Part shown: positions 43,234-52,391 of the stretch, one piece after another
Numbering within the stretch: position 1 is the first letter of the stretch
Layout: each line of letters opens with the position of its first letter
Assembly (NCBI GenBank): GCA_031553395.1
Contig: JAVBLR010000021.1
Coordinates: forward strand, 15,083 to 79,082
Length of the DNA: 64,000 nt
From: WRGA01 sp031553395
Lineage (GTDB): Bacteria; Bacteroidota; Bacteroidia; Bacteroidales; WRGA01
Direction: 5' to 3'
The notes under the pieces: generated by a model
Told to the model about the DNA's origin: nothing
Databases searched by the model: none
Seen by the model: the letters and a program-made list of their open reading frames with translations, nothing else
Translations under genes and position numbers: made by a program

Positions 43234-44445
43234 TCAAGCTTTCTTCTTTTTTAAATTTGGCAAAAACACTGTAATCAAACCAATTAATGGCAGATAAGCA
43301 CAAACTTGATATACATACTCTATGCTTGTTTTGTCTGCCAGTTTTCCAAGTAAAGCCGAACTGATTCCTGCAATTCCAAATGCAAAACCAAAGAAAAAGC
43401 CGGCAATTGTTCCTAATTTTCCGGGAACTAATTCCTGTGCATATACCAAAATTGCCGAAAAAGCAGAAGAAAGAATTAATCCGATGCAAATGCTCAATAT
43501 GATTGTCCAGAAAAGATTTACGTGAGGCATTAATAAGGTAAACGGAGCAACTCCCAAAATAGAGAGCCAAATTACATATTTACGCCCGATCTTATCACCC
43601 AACGGACCACCGATAAATGTTCCCAATGCAACTGAAAATAAGAATATAAATAGGAATATTTGAGAATGCTGAATAGAAACTCCGAATTTATGCATCAAGT
43701 AAAATGTATAATAACTGCTAATGCTTGATGTATACACATATTTCGAAAAAACAAGCATTAATAAAATGAAAAAAGTAAATGCTATTTTTCCTTTCGAAAG
43801 TCCGTTTTCGGCTGCAGCTTTGCGGGCTTCTGATTTTGGTTTGATAAGATATAAATGATTTTTATACCAACGGCTTATCTTCAGCATTACTAAAATGCAA
43901 ACCAATGCTACCAAAGAAAAACAAACAATGCTTTTTTGCCCGAAAGGAACAATTATTAATGCTGCCAATAGTGGTCCGAATGAGCCGCCAAAATTACCTC
44001 CAACCTGAAATACCGATTGGGCTAATCCCGGCTTTCCTCCCGATGCCATATAAGCCAACCGGGAAGCTTCGGGATGAAATACAGAAGAACCGATTCCTGT
44101 CAACGAAACAGCGATCAACACTGCCGGAAAAGTGTTTGCAAAAGCCAAACAAAACAACCCTATCAAAGTAAAACACATTCCGATTGGCAATGAATACGGT
44201 TGAGGTTTTTTATCGGTAAACCATCCTACAAGTGGTTGAAACAATGATGATGACAACTGAAACGTAAGCGTTATCAATCCGATTTGTGAAAAATTAAGAT
44301 GCAACGAATCTTTTATTATTGGATAAATAGCCGGAATCAACGATTGCAACGTATCATTCGACAAATGGGAAAAGCTTAATGCCAATAAAACGGAAAAAGC
44401 TGTTCCTCCGGCTAAACTTGTACTTAGTTTTAATCTACGCATCAT
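43234..44445 (-). CDS. MFS transporter (fosmidomycin-resistance Fsr-like)
   Basis: A 403-residue major facilitator with about twelve hydrophobic segments. SHLSNDTLQSLIPAIYPIIK and LFQPLVGWFTDKKPQPYS in the first half and GGPLGDKIGRKYVIWLSI in the second fit the Fsr-like DHA subgroup, which exports drugs or metabolites. The start at MMRRLKLSTSLAGG is chosen; the longer frame runs into the hairpin repeat upstream and encodes unlikely residues. It follows pfkA after a short-word hairpin. Confidence 0.85.
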   Translation of the reverse strand: MMRRLKLSTSLAGGTAFSVLLALSFSHLSNDTLQSLIPAIYPIIKDSLHLNFSQIGLITLTFQLSSSLFQPLVGWFTDKKPQPYSLPIGMCFTLIGLFCLAFANTFPAVLIAVSLTGIGSSVFHPEASRLAYMASGGKPGLAQSVFQVGGNFGGSFGPLLAALIIVPFGQKSIVCFSLVALVCILVMLKISRWYKNHLYLIKPKSEARKAAAENGLSKGKIAFTFFILLMLVFSKYVYTSSISSYYTFYLMHKFGVSIQHSQIFLFIFLFSVALGTFIGGPLGDKIGRKYVIWLSILGVAPFTLLMPHVNLFWTIILSICIGLILSSAFSAILVYAQELVPGKLGTIAGFFFGFAFGIAGISSALLGKLADKTSIEYVYQVCAYLPLIGLITVFLPNLKKKKA

Positions 44446-44460
44446 TGTTATAAATATACA

Positions 44461-44513
44461 AGTAGACGAGTTAACAAGTTGGCATTTTACCAATGCTTGT
44501 CGACTCGTCTACT
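44461..44513. repeat. Hairpin element between pfkA and the MFS gene
   Basis: AGTAGACGAGT (44461-44471) and ACTCGTCTACT (44503-44513), with ACAAG/CTTGT and TTGG/CCAA pairs nested inside, give a nearly continuous hairpin of about 50 bases. It resembles the short-word family in placement but uses a different word. Confidence 0.8.
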
Positions 44514-44531
44514 GATTTATTGGTTAATTAT

Positions 44532-45518
44532 TTAAATAGAAAGAATTCTTAATGTTTCAAGTAATTCTCTATTAATCGGTTTATCGTTTTTAATCGCTTT
44601 GGAAAAAGGAACGTACACAATATTATCATTCTGGATTCCTGTCATAATATTACGCTGTCCGTCAAGCAAAGCGTCAACAGCTGCCGCACCCATACGGCTT
44701 GCTAGAATACGATCGTTTGCAGAAGGTGAACCTCCACGTTGAATATGTCCAAGAATTGTTACCCGCACATCATACTGAGGATATTCCTTTTTCATGCGTT
44801 CGGCAAGTCCCATAGCTCCACCTGTAATTTCGCTTTCGGCAACCAAAACAATACTACTGTTTTTTGATTTACGGAATCCGTTTTTAATCAATAGTTCCAA
44901 TTGGTCAACTTCCGTTGCGATTTCAGGAATAATTGCCGCTTCAGCTCCGGAAGCAATTGCTCCGTTCAATGCTAAGAATCCGGCATCACGTCCCATCACT
45001 TCAATAAAAAATAACCGGTCGTGAGATGTTGCTGTGTCTCGGATTTTATCCACCGCTTGCATAATTGTATTCAAAGCAGTATCATATCCAATAGTCGTAT
45101 CAGTACCGAATAAATCATTATCAATCGTACCGGGAATTCCAACGATCGGATAATTAAATTCTTCGCTAAAAACACGAGCTCCGGTCAACGTTCCGTCTCC
45201 TCCGATTACTGCCAATGCATCGATTTTCTCTTCCTGTAATTTATTGTAGGCTACTTCACGTCCTTCAGGAGTCTGAAATTCAGCACAACGTGCTGTTTTC
45301 AATATTGTTCCGCCTTGTTGGATTATATTACTTACATTTTGAGTTTTAAAAGGAACAATTTCACCGGTTATCAAACCTTTATATCCTCGATAAACAGCTT
45401 TTACTTCTAAGCCATTGTATATGGCCGCACGGGTTACAGCACGAATGGCTGCATTCATTCCCGGAGCATCTCCTCCGGATGTTAACACACCTATGCATTT
45501 AATTTTTCTTTCTGTCAT
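44532..45518 (-). CDS. pfkA: ATP-dependent 6-phosphofructokinase
   Basis: Glycolytic enzyme. The 328-residue protein starts MTERKIKCIGVLTSGGDAPG; fifteen upstream in-frame codons are discarded because the family begins here and a -7 promoter element lies just before. VKAVYRGYKGLI, GIPGTIDNDLFGTD and VTILGHIQRGGSPSANDR are PfkA signatures. It lies near rpiB and tkt, grouping sugar-phosphate genes. Confidence 0.95.
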   Translation of the reverse strand: MTERKIKCIGVLTSGGDAPGMNAAIRAVTRAAIYNGLEVKAVYRGYKGLITGEIVPFKTQNVSNIIQQGGTILKTARCAEFQTPEGREVAYNKLQEEKIDALAVIGGDGTLTGARVFSEEFNYPIVGIPGTIDNDLFGTDTTIGYDTALNTIMQAVDKIRDTATSHDRLFFIEVMGRDAGFLALNGAIASGAEAAIIPEIATEVDQLELLIKNGFRKSKNSSIVLVAESEITGGAMGLAERMKKEYPQYDVRVTILGHIQRGGSPSANDRILASRMGAAAVDALLDGQRNIMTGIQNDNIVYVPFSKAIKNDKPINRELLETLRILSI

Positions 45519-45540
45519 AATTTTATAAAATAAAACGGTG

Positions 45541-45548
45541 CAAAGGTA
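45541..45548 (-). promoter_or_regulatory. -7 promoter element for pfkA
   Basis: TACCTTTG on the minus strand matches TAnnTTTG, 23 bases before the chosen pfkA start, supporting that start. Confidence 0.5.
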
Positions 45549-45629
45549 TGAATAAATCCACACATGCGGATGAAAACCAGTGTTACAAATTTGATAAATT
45601 AAATTTGATTCACAGTCTTTAAAATAGAA

Positions 45630-45670
45630 ACAAGCAAATTAATGATTCTATTTTTCATTAATTTGCTTGT
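45630..45670. terminator. Terminator after rpiB
   Basis: A 16-bp perfect stem (45630-45645 with 45655-45670; ACAAGCAAATTAATGA and its complement) with a 9-base loop, 27 bases after the rpiB stop codon, followed on the minus strand by T-rich sequence. Confidence 0.88.
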
Positions 45671-45696
45671 TCTTATAAAAAAATATTTTACGTCTA

Positions 45697-46137
45697 TTAC
45701 ATGCAAGGTATCTTTTGAATACGAAGAGCATGCCGTCCACCTTCAAAAGGAGTTTCCAGAAACGTTGAAACAATCTCTAAAACTTCTTGTTCAGTGAGGA
45801 AACGGGCCGGTAAAGTCAAAATATTAGCATCATTATGCGCCCTGCATAAACGGGCTATTTCAGGAGTCCAGCAAAGAACAGCCCGAACACCTTGATGTTT
45901 GTTCAATACAATATTGATACCATTTCCTGTTCCGCAAAGGGCAATACCCGGATAACAATCTCCATTTTCCACAGCCAACGCCAATGGATGTCCAAAATCG
46001 GGATAATCAACACTTTCAGTTGAATATGCTCCAAAATCTTTGTAAATATATCCATTGCTATCCAACCAATCCATTATTCTTTGCTTTAGTTCAAATCCTG
46101 CATGGTCGGATGCTATTCCAATTACTTTAGTTTCCAA
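45697..46137 (-). CDS. rpiB: Ribose 5-phosphate isomerase B
   Basis: Interconverts ribose 5-phosphate and ribulose 5-phosphate. The 146-residue protein has IGIASDHAGFELKQ, GICGTGNG-like CGTGNGINIVLNKH and GVRAVLCWTPEIARLCRAHND, standard for RpiB/LacAB. The start codon appears to be TTG (46137); an in-frame TGA lies just upstream and no ATG is suitably placed. Heptad repeats lie between it and tkt, with which it shares the pentose phosphate pathway. Confidence 0.94.
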   Translation of the reverse strand: METKVIGIASDHAGFELKQRIMDWLDSNGYIYKDFGAYSTESVDYPDFGHPLALAVENGDCYPGIALCGTGNGINIVLNKHQGVRAVLCWTPEIARLCRAHNDANILTLPARFLTEQEVLEIVSTFLETPFEGGRHALRIQKIPCM

Positions 46138-46146
46138 CGTTTTTCA

Positions 46147-46246
46147 AAGTTATGAGTTATGAGTTATGAGTTATGAGTTATGAGTACAAGGTGAAATGCT
46201 CCAACTTGTAACTCGTAACCTGTAACTCGTAACTCGTAACTTTTTT
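46147..46246. repeat. AGTTATG/TAACTCG heptad element between tkt and rpiB
   Basis: Five near-perfect AGTTATG heptads (46147-46182) face four TAACTCG heptads (46206-46240). The arms differ at one fixed position per heptad, so they are homogeneous within an arm but not exact complements of each other. The right arm follows the tkt stop; the left arm precedes the rpiB start. Confidence 0.88.
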
Positions 46247-48281
46247 ATTTACGAATAAATTCTATTACATTATTATAAACTGTTTCGGCTGTATATCCGA
46301 ATTTTTCATCCAATACTTTGAATGGAGCCGAATATCCGAAATGGTCTAATCCTTGTACAGTTCCGTTTTTGCCAACCAAGCGATACAATGTAGAAGGTAA
46401 TCCGGCTGTCAAGCCGAAAACAGGAGCATTTTCAGGAATTACTTCTTCTTGATATGACATCGGTTGATTAAAAAACAATCCTTCCGAAGGTGCCGAAACA
46501 ATCTGTACTTTCAATCCTTTGCGTTCGGATAATAATGCCGCAGCATCGACTAATGTCGCGACCTCCGAGCCATTCGCTAATAAAACAATATCCGGATTAG
46601 TTGCTTTTTGTACAATATAAGCTCCTTTAGCCGATTGCAAAGCCTCATTATATCTATTGCCGGATGCAGCAGGGAGATCTTTAATATTCTGACGGGAAAG
46701 AATCAATGCTGTAGGAGTTTGAATATTTTCCATCGCTAATTTCCAAGCAACAGAAGTTTCCAAAACATCAGCCGGACGAAGCACCAACATGCTATTTTGT
46801 CCATGATGATTTTTCAATTGTTCCATCAAGCGAATTTGCGCTTCTTGTTCTACCGGTTGATGCGTAGGTCCATCCTCTCCTACCCTGAAAGCATCGTGTG
46901 TCCAGATATATTTTACCGGAAGTTGTTGCAACGCAGCTATACGCACAGCCGGTTTCATATAATCGGAAAATACAAAAAATGTTCCGCAAGCACAGATAAC
47001 GCCGCCATGTAAAGCGATACCGTTCATTACAGAAGCCATTGTTAATTCACAAACTCCGGCTTGCAAAAATGCTCCTGAAAAATCGCCGTTGGTAAAGGCG
47101 TGTGTATTTTTCAAGAATCCATCGGTTTTATCTGAATTGGCAAGATCGGCAGAAGCAACAATCATATTTTCAACTTGTTTAGCCAAAACACCTAATACAG
47201 TTGATGAAGCCGCACGAGTTGCTTGTCCCGGTTTTTGCTCAATTGCGGCATAATCAATCGCCGGAGCTTCTTTTGAAAAGAATTTTTTCAATTTAGCAGC
47301 CAATTCGGCATTTCCTGATTCCCATTTCGTTTGTTCCGCGTATTTAGCTTCTACAATTTTTTGTAATTCAGCATCACGTTTAGCATAAAATTCTTTTACA
47401 TCCGGGAATATTTGGAAAGGATTTTCGGCATTTCCACCTAAATTCTCTATTGTTTTTGAAAATGATGCTCCGGCTTCACTCAGTGGCATTCCATGCGTAG
47501 CACATTGCCCTTCGTAACATGAGTTATCATCTTTCACAACCCCTTTACCCATGATGGTTGTACCGATAATAATTGTCGGACGTTTGCTTTCGGCGTTTGC
47601 TTTTGCTAATGCTTCGCGAATTTCCTGTGCATCATTTCCTTTAACTTGCAGCACATTCCATCCCCAAGCCTCGTATTTTTTTGCCGTATCTTCTGTTGTA
47701 ACTTTATCCGTATTTGTAGAAAGTTGTACACCATTGCTATCATAGAACATAATCAGGTTGCTCAACCCCAAAAATCCGGCTAATCTTCCAGCACCTTGAG
47801 ATATTTCTTCCTGAACTCCTCCGTCGGAAATAAAAGCATACGTTTTATGCGTCATCCAGTTTCCAAAGCGGGCAGCAAGAAAACGTTCGGCAATAGCAGC
47901 ACCAACAGCCATTGTATGTCCTTGTCCAAGCGGACCTGATGTATTTTCGATTCCTCGTTTTATATCCACTTCGGGATGTCCGGGAGTTGGGCTCCCCCAT
48001 TGACGGAATTGAGATAATTCATCCATTGTAAACTTTCCGGTCAATGCCAAAACCGAATACAACATCGGCGACATGTGCCCCGGATCCAAAAAGAAACGGT
48101 CTCTGTTTATCCATTCCGGATTTTTTGGATCATATACCAAGAATTCTGAAAACAATACATTGATAAAATCAGCGCCACCCATTGCTCCGCCGGGATGTCC
48201 TGATTTAGCCTTTTCTACCATTGAAGCAGAAAGAATGCGGATATTATCGGCCGCACGATTCATAATTTTGATGTCGTTCAT
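46245..48281 (-). CDS. tkt: Transketolase
   Basis: TPP-dependent enzyme of the pentose phosphate pathway. The 678-residue protein has KSGHPGGAMGGADF, AFISDGGVQEEISQGAG with the TPP region, DSNGVQLSTNTDKVTTEDT, GVCELTMASVMNGIALHGG and THDAFRVGEDGPTHQPVEQ, all canonical. It is upstream of rpiB on the same strand. Confidence 0.97.
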   Translation of the reverse strand: MNDIKIMNRAADNIRILSASMVEKAKSGHPGGAMGGADFINVLFSEFLVYDPKNPEWINRDRFFLDPGHMSPMLYSVLALTGKFTMDELSQFRQWGSPTPGHPEVDIKRGIENTSGPLGQGHTMAVGAAIAERFLAARFGNWMTHKTYAFISDGGVQEEISQGAGRLAGFLGLSNLIMFYDSNGVQLSTNTDKVTTEDTAKKYEAWGWNVLQVKGNDAQEIREALAKANAESKRPTIIIGTTIMGKGVVKDDNSCYEGQCATHGMPLSEAGASFSKTIENLGGNAENPFQIFPDVKEFYAKRDAELQKIVEAKYAEQTKWESGNAELAAKLKKFFSKEAPAIDYAAIEQKPGQATRAASSTVLGVLAKQVENMIVASADLANSDKTDGFLKNTHAFTNGDFSGAFLQAGVCELTMASVMNGIALHGGVICACGTFFVFSDYMKPAVRIAALQQLPVKYIWTHDAFRVGEDGPTHQPVEQEAQIRLMEQLKNHHGQNSMLVLRPADVLETSVAWKLAMENIQTPTALILSRQNIKDLPAASGNRYNEALQSAKGAYIVQKATNPDIVLLANGSEVATLVDAAALLSERKGLKVQIVSAPSEGLFFNQPMSYQEEVIPENAPVFGLTAGLPSTLYRLVGKNGTVQGLDHFGYSAPFKVLDEKFGYTAETVYNNVIEFIRK

Positions 48282-48308
48282 ATTGTAAGTGTGTTAATTT
48301 CGAAAACG

Positions 48309-48316
48309 CAAAAGTA
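48309..48316 (-). promoter_or_regulatory. -7 promoter element for tkt
   Basis: TACTTTTG on the minus strand matches TAnnTTTG, 28 bases before the tkt start codon. Confidence 0.5.
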
Positions 48317-48440
48317 ACATTTAAAGCCTAATAATAAAAGCTTTTGCACATACTTAAATTATCAAATTGTATTGAAAAATAAGTTCCAATTGCCATCATT
48401 TACCTTTGAAAAACAAGAAGATGTTATATGATATTGTATT

Positions 48441-48472
48441 TTTGATAGTTGAAAAATCTTTTTTTACTTTTG
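48441..48472 (+). promoter_or_regulatory. Promoter for the small membrane protein gene
   Basis: TTTG (48441-48444) and TACTTTTG (48465-48472) with a 20-base spacer match the -33/-7 consensus. The start codon is 59 bases downstream. Confidence 0.6.
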
Positions 48473-48530
48473 TTAAAAATATACATTAAATCATCATAAA
48501 TAAACTATTTAGCAAAGCAATCTCAACGTT

Positions 48531-48824
48531 ATGATTCATGACATTTTGATATTTGTGGGGTATTTTGATTGGGTTGTGATATTCATATTAATTTTCTTGA
48601 ATATAAAATATTGGAATTCTGACAAATATATCTCCGGTTGTTTACTTCTTCCTACCTTTGGATTGGTATTACCTATTCTTTCAATAATAATGGAATTTGC
48701 AATAAATAGTCCAAAAAAAGGAGAAGTATTTGACAGTTTTACTATGTTGTATGTTTATTTCAGATTTCCTTTATATTGGATTCTATTTCTCATTCAGTAT
48801 ATGATTCTAAAAATCAGAGGTTAA
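48531..48824 (+). CDS. Small integral membrane protein
   Basis: A 97-residue protein with three predicted membrane helices (about residues 4-24, 35-60 and 68-92) and short loops. No family is recognised. It has its own good promoter and is followed after 72 bases by the CarboxypepD-like gene; co-transcription is possible. Confidence 0.65.
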   Translation: MIHDILIFVGYFDWVVIFILIFLNIKYWNSDKYISGCLLLPTFGLVLPILSIIMEFAINSPKKGEVFDSFTMLYVYFRFPLYWILFLIQYMILKIRG

Positions 48825-48896
48825 ATCTGTCACTTTAAGTAATCAAGTCTCGACAGCAAAATGTTATTTGTTATACCATTTTAATCGGATCAAAAT

Positions 48897-50027
48897 ATGA
48901 AATTTTCTATTTTTTATCTGTGCTTATTTTTGTTCCCATCTGCTTTAGTTGCCCAGCAATCCTATACAATTCGCGGAACTGTTGTAGACGAAAATGGGAA
49001 ACCGCTAACATTTGCATCTATTTTTCTTTTGCAGTCAAAGAAAGGAACTGTTTCAAACAGCGAGGGTAATTTTTTGTTGGATATAAAAACAGAAAATGAT
49101 ATTCTAACAGTTTCTTATTTAGGCTATGAAACATTTTCCGAGAAAATAACTCCTCAAACAAAAACGCTGAAAATCCAATTAAAACAAAGCTCCATTCAGT
49201 TAGAAGAAGTAACTGTAAATAGCATTTCTGCTCAGGATTTGCTAAAATCCGCCATAAATAAAATTCCCGATAATTATGAGCAAACTCCATTCCTGAGTAA
49301 AACCTATTACCGTGGAAAAGCGCTTGAAAACGGCGAAATAATATACATACAGGAAGCAGCTTTAGATATTATAAAATCGTATAAAAAAGGATCTAAAGAC
49401 AATTATTTCCTGATAAAAAACAGAAACTTCAGATTCAACCCCGAAGATGACTTAACGTATCGAGGAATTGGCGGTCAATACGATTATGTAGGCAATGCCA
49501 ATAAAGAATTTAATAATAAGTTTTTTCGGGACAACGATATAAGTTATCTGTCTATTACTACTTTCGATAACAGGCAGGTGCATGTTCTATCTGCTTGCCT
49601 CAAGAAAAGCCATAAAGATTATGAAAAGAGAAATTATGAAATGAAAATATATATTGATTCAGAAGATTTGGCTTTTGTTCGTTTTGATTATAAGCGAGGA
49701 AATATTGCCGAAATTAGCGCACAATATAAAAAAATAGGCGAAAAGTATTTTTTGATAAACGGGCGTCAAGTTTACACAAAAAGTATAATGGAAATTTATA
49801 AGGACGAACTAACGAGAAGAGTAATTTATGGGGAATCAAATATGATTACTACTGACATTATTCATACTTTTTCTAAAAAAGATATTAAGGGCGCTTCTGT
49901 TAATAATGAAAAATACTTGGAAACATATCCAGCACAGCCGAAAGATACGTTGTTTTGGAAAGAACATTATGGCATTTTACCCGATTCGACTGTTAGCAAA
50001 GCAATACAAATGTATGAAGAAAAGTAA
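48897..50027 (+). CDS. Exported CarboxypepD_reg-like domain protein
   Basis: A 376-residue protein with a signal peptide ending near SALVAQ (residue 20), a carboxypeptidase-regulatory-like Ig domain (about 22-100: YTIRGTVVDENGKPLTFASI, ILTVSYLGYETF), and a C-terminal alpha/beta region resembling DUF5686/lipoprotein-like outer-membrane accessory proteins. No enzymatic motif is seen. Its stop codon TAA is supplied by the first word of a GTAAAAA tandem repeat, and 324 bases separate it from the convergent outer-membrane gene. Confidence 0.78.
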   Translation: MKFSIFYLCLFLFPSALVAQQSYTIRGTVVDENGKPLTFASIFLLQSKKGTVSNSEGNFLLDIKTENDILTVSYLGYETFSEKITPQTKTLKIQLKQSSIQLEEVTVNSISAQDLLKSAINKIPDNYEQTPFLSKTYYRGKALENGEIIYIQEAALDIIKSYKKGSKDNYFLIKNRNFRFNPEDDLTYRGIGGQYDYVGNANKEFNNKFFRDNDISYLSITTFDNRQVHVLSACLKKSHKDYEKRNYEMKIYIDSEDLAFVRFDYKRGNIAEISAQYKKIGEKYFLINGRQVYTKSIMEIYKDELTRRVIYGESNMITTDIIHTFSKKDIKGASVNNEKYLETYPAQPKDTLFWKEHYGILPDSTVSKAIQMYEEK

Positions 50028-50322
50028 AAAGTAAAAGGTAAAATACTGGAAAATTACATTTTATGATATTTCTGCCGTGGCGAGGGTTCAACTTTTTTTA
50101 TCGTGAAAAATACTAAAAACATGCATATTTTCACGGTTACTTTTCCTAAATCCCCTAACAATAAAAAATCTGTTACTTTTAGGGAATTGCGACTCAAGGC
50201 CGCAATGATACGTTTTTCATCAATGGAGTTTTAGAAGCCTTCCTACCAGTGTCAATATGAATAATTTCAGGTTACCTTATTAAAAGCATGCTTTTTACCT
50301 ATTACCTATTACTTTTTACCTT
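50022..50322. repeat. Convergent intergenic element with GTAAAAA arms
   Basis: GTAAAAA, GTAAAAG and GTAAAAT words (50024-50044) start at one gene's stop codon, and the complementary arm CTTTTTACCTATTACCTA and further words (50291-50322) lies about 30 bases after the other gene's stop codon. In between are a hairpin CGTGAAAAATA/TATTTTCACG (50102-50135) and a weaker one around CCCCTAA/TTAGGG. No gene is seen in the 324-base gap. Confidence 0.75.
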
Positions 50323-50351
50323 CATTTTAAACATCTTGTAAATAACAAAAC

Positions 50352-52265
50352 TTACCTCAACGGAATTTCTTCCGGATATGTAGGGACAAAATTCGGAGAC
50401 GCTTTCGGATAAGAAAATTTAAAATCAAAATAATCATTGAAAGTCGTTTGATTTAAACTTGGGTAAAAGCCAATTTTCAATTCAAGCGTTCTGATTACAA
50501 GCATGTCATTTCGAATACGAATACCAAAACCTATTCCATTCGTATAATTATTGGAAGAAAATAAGTTTTTATATCCAATCCATCCAAAATCAAAAAAAGT
50601 ATAAAACATAAATTTAAATCCTACCAGATTTATGGGCGAGAACATATCATTTTCGATATTAATAATCAGGCGTTCTGTTCCCGGAGCATCCCGAAAAGAA
50701 GCTGATGTCCTCAGATTGGTAAGTTCGGTAAAATAAATAGAATTATTAAAAACTGATACCGGATTCAATACTTTTGTATAATCTACATTTACAAAGTGCC
50801 GAAACCGAAATTTTCCCCATTTTTGTAAAGGGGAAAAATATTCGCTACTCAATTTCAAAACACCTTCATACATTTCGTCTTTGTTGAAATGAGAAGAAAC
50901 AGCTCCGGAAACATAAAAATTGCCGGCTTTGAATTTTCTCCCTGCCGATGCGCTGAATGAAGAATAAAAGCCATCTCTATATTGAGGAAGTTGGTTATAT
51001 CCAACTTGAAATGACAAATTATACCCGTGGGCTATATCCTCCGTAACACCAAAACTATGAATAAGATGTTCCCGATAATATGCTTGTTTATACAAACTCG
51101 CCTGAAATAAAAAAGAACGGCTTTTTGCGTATTTATACGGCACTAAAAATCCCTCAGGTAATGTTATCGCTTCATATTCCGGTATTTGTTCAAAATACCT
51201 CCCGGCAAAAGCCAATCTTTTTACAGCATCCTTTGTTGAGAGAGTAAAAGCTCTTCCAAGGGAAACAGAAAAAACTTTATTTCTGTCGGCCGAAATCGAA
51301 TCCCATCCAACCACATCCGGCCGTTCAAAGAGATTATCAAAGCTTATCTGTCCAAAATAATCGAGCGTAGGTTGCAATGGTCGCTCAATCGATGCATAAA
51401 ACCGGCGTTCTCTTATATCATCTAAATATGCTACTTGAAAATTAGTAAAAGAACGAAAGGGATTCCGATATAAATAATCGAAACCATATCCCCATTGTTG
51501 GGAATATTCCTTTTCATTTATTAAATCAAGTTCGATGCGATTACCTACTCCCATTATGTTCTTATCATAAATATTCATATCGAGAGTAGTACCTGTCCAA
51601 TTGGTAACCTCAAGCCCAAGTGTCCAACTATCTCTTACGATTACATGAACAATTACTCTATCTATTAATGCAATCTCTTCAATCCAAATCCGCGCATCAT
51701 TGATATACCCCAATTTTCTCAAATAAGTTTCTGTTTCTGCTACTATAACAGGATTTACCTTCTCCCCTTCCTTAAACTGCAAATTATTACGAACAATAAA
51801 TTTCCGTGTTTTTACATTTGCATCATTAAATATCTTGTCGATACCTTTGGATGGAATATAAAAAGGATTACTTATATCAGTCCCAAAAGGATCCAATACA
51901 ATAATATCTATCCGTTCAATTATTTTCCCTTCGAATTGTTTGTAATCTTGTTCGATAAGAAGATTATCGGAAGAAGAGGGTGGCCTGATAATTATATTAT
52001 ATATTCCTTTTCCTATTTTAGAAGTCGCTTTTTCTTCCATCCTCTTGTAAAAGTCTGGTAATATCTGGATGGATGTATCTGCAATTTCAACATTTTTGTT
52101 CGTCATAAACGAAACAGAATCCTTTTGTTCGACAATCCCTTTTTTGAGCTTATCAAAAACATTGTTCTTTGCCTCTTGCTTCTGAGCAGGTAAATGTTGT
52201 GACATTAAAAAGAACAAACCTATAACAAAGATAAAAAAAGTAGGTTTTGTGATTCGTCTTTTCAT
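50352..52265 (-). CDS. BamA/TamA-like outer membrane beta-barrel protein
   Basis: A 637-residue exported protein starting MKRRITKPTFFIFVIGLFF (the frame upstream is not used because the signal peptide begins here). After the signal peptide comes a POTRA-like part (FEGKIIERIDIIVLDPFG, FKEGEKVNPVIVAETETYLRKLGYI), then a long beta-rich barrel region ending NFVPTYPEEIPLR. It looks like an Omp85/surface-antigen relative of unknown substrate. It is transcribed alone, with its -7 element next to the metK terminator. Confidence 0.75.
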   Translation of the reverse strand: MKRRITKPTFFIFVIGLFFLMSQHLPAQKQEAKNNVFDKLKKGIVEQKDSVSFMTNKNVEIADTSIQILPDFYKRMEEKATSKIGKGIYNIIIRPPSSSDNLLIEQDYKQFEGKIIERIDIIVLDPFGTDISNPFYIPSKGIDKIFNDANVKTRKFIVRNNLQFKEGEKVNPVIVAETETYLRKLGYINDARIWIEEIALIDRVIVHVIVRDSWTLGLEVTNWTGTTLDMNIYDKNIMGVGNRIELDLINEKEYSQQWGYGFDYLYRNPFRSFTNFQVAYLDDIRERRFYASIERPLQPTLDYFGQISFDNLFERPDVVGWDSISADRNKVFSVSLGRAFTLSTKDAVKRLAFAGRYFEQIPEYEAITLPEGFLVPYKYAKSRSFLFQASLYKQAYYREHLIHSFGVTEDIAHGYNLSFQVGYNQLPQYRDGFYSSFSASAGRKFKAGNFYVSGAVSSHFNKDEMYEGVLKLSSEYFSPLQKWGKFRFRHFVNVDYTKVLNPVSVFNNSIYFTELTNLRTSASFRDAPGTERLIINIENDMFSPINLVGFKFMFYTFFDFGWIGYKNLFSSNNYTNGIGFGIRIRNDMLVIRTLELKIGFYPSLNQTTFNDYFDFKFSYPKASPNFVPTYPEEIPLR

Positions 52266-52285
52266 TTCTATGCTTTTTCGAAACA

Positions 52286-52293
52286 CAAATATA
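52286..52293 (-). promoter_or_regulatory. -7 promoter element for the outer membrane barrel gene
   Basis: TATATTTG on the minus strand matches TAnnTTTG, 21 bases before the chosen start codon, which supports that start. Confidence 0.5.
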
Positions 52294-52298
52294 ACCAA

Positions 52299-52334
52299 AA
52301 AAAGCTGTACGCTTTTTCGAACATACAGCTTTTT
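52299..52334. terminator. Terminator after metK
   Basis: AAAAAGCTGTA (52299-52309) pairs with TACAGCTTTTT (52324-52334). On the minus strand the stem is followed by a T-rich run, so it ends metK transcription. Confidence 0.85.
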
Positions 52335-52338
52335 AATA

Positions 52339-52384
52339 GAAGTTATCGGAAGTAATCGGAAGTTACCGGAATTCTGATAACTTC
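52339..52384. repeat. GAAGTTATCG 10-nt word repeat at the 3' end of metK
   Basis: Four 10-nt words (GAAGTTATCG, GAAGTAATCG, GAAGTTACCG, GAATTCTGAT) are followed by AACTTC. The ends GAAGTTATC (52339-52347) and GATAACTTC (52376-52384) are complements. The same words recur at 60071-60118 about 7.7 kb away. Confidence 0.85.
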
Positions 52385-52391
52385 TTAAAAA

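Noticed and set aside
43169..43570. Open frame on the minus strand overlapping the MFS gene
   Set aside because: It is a frame shadow of the transporter gene and has no family features.
46147..46246. CRISPR-like array
   Set aside because: Repeats are 7 nt with no spacers and no cas genes are present anywhere in the window.
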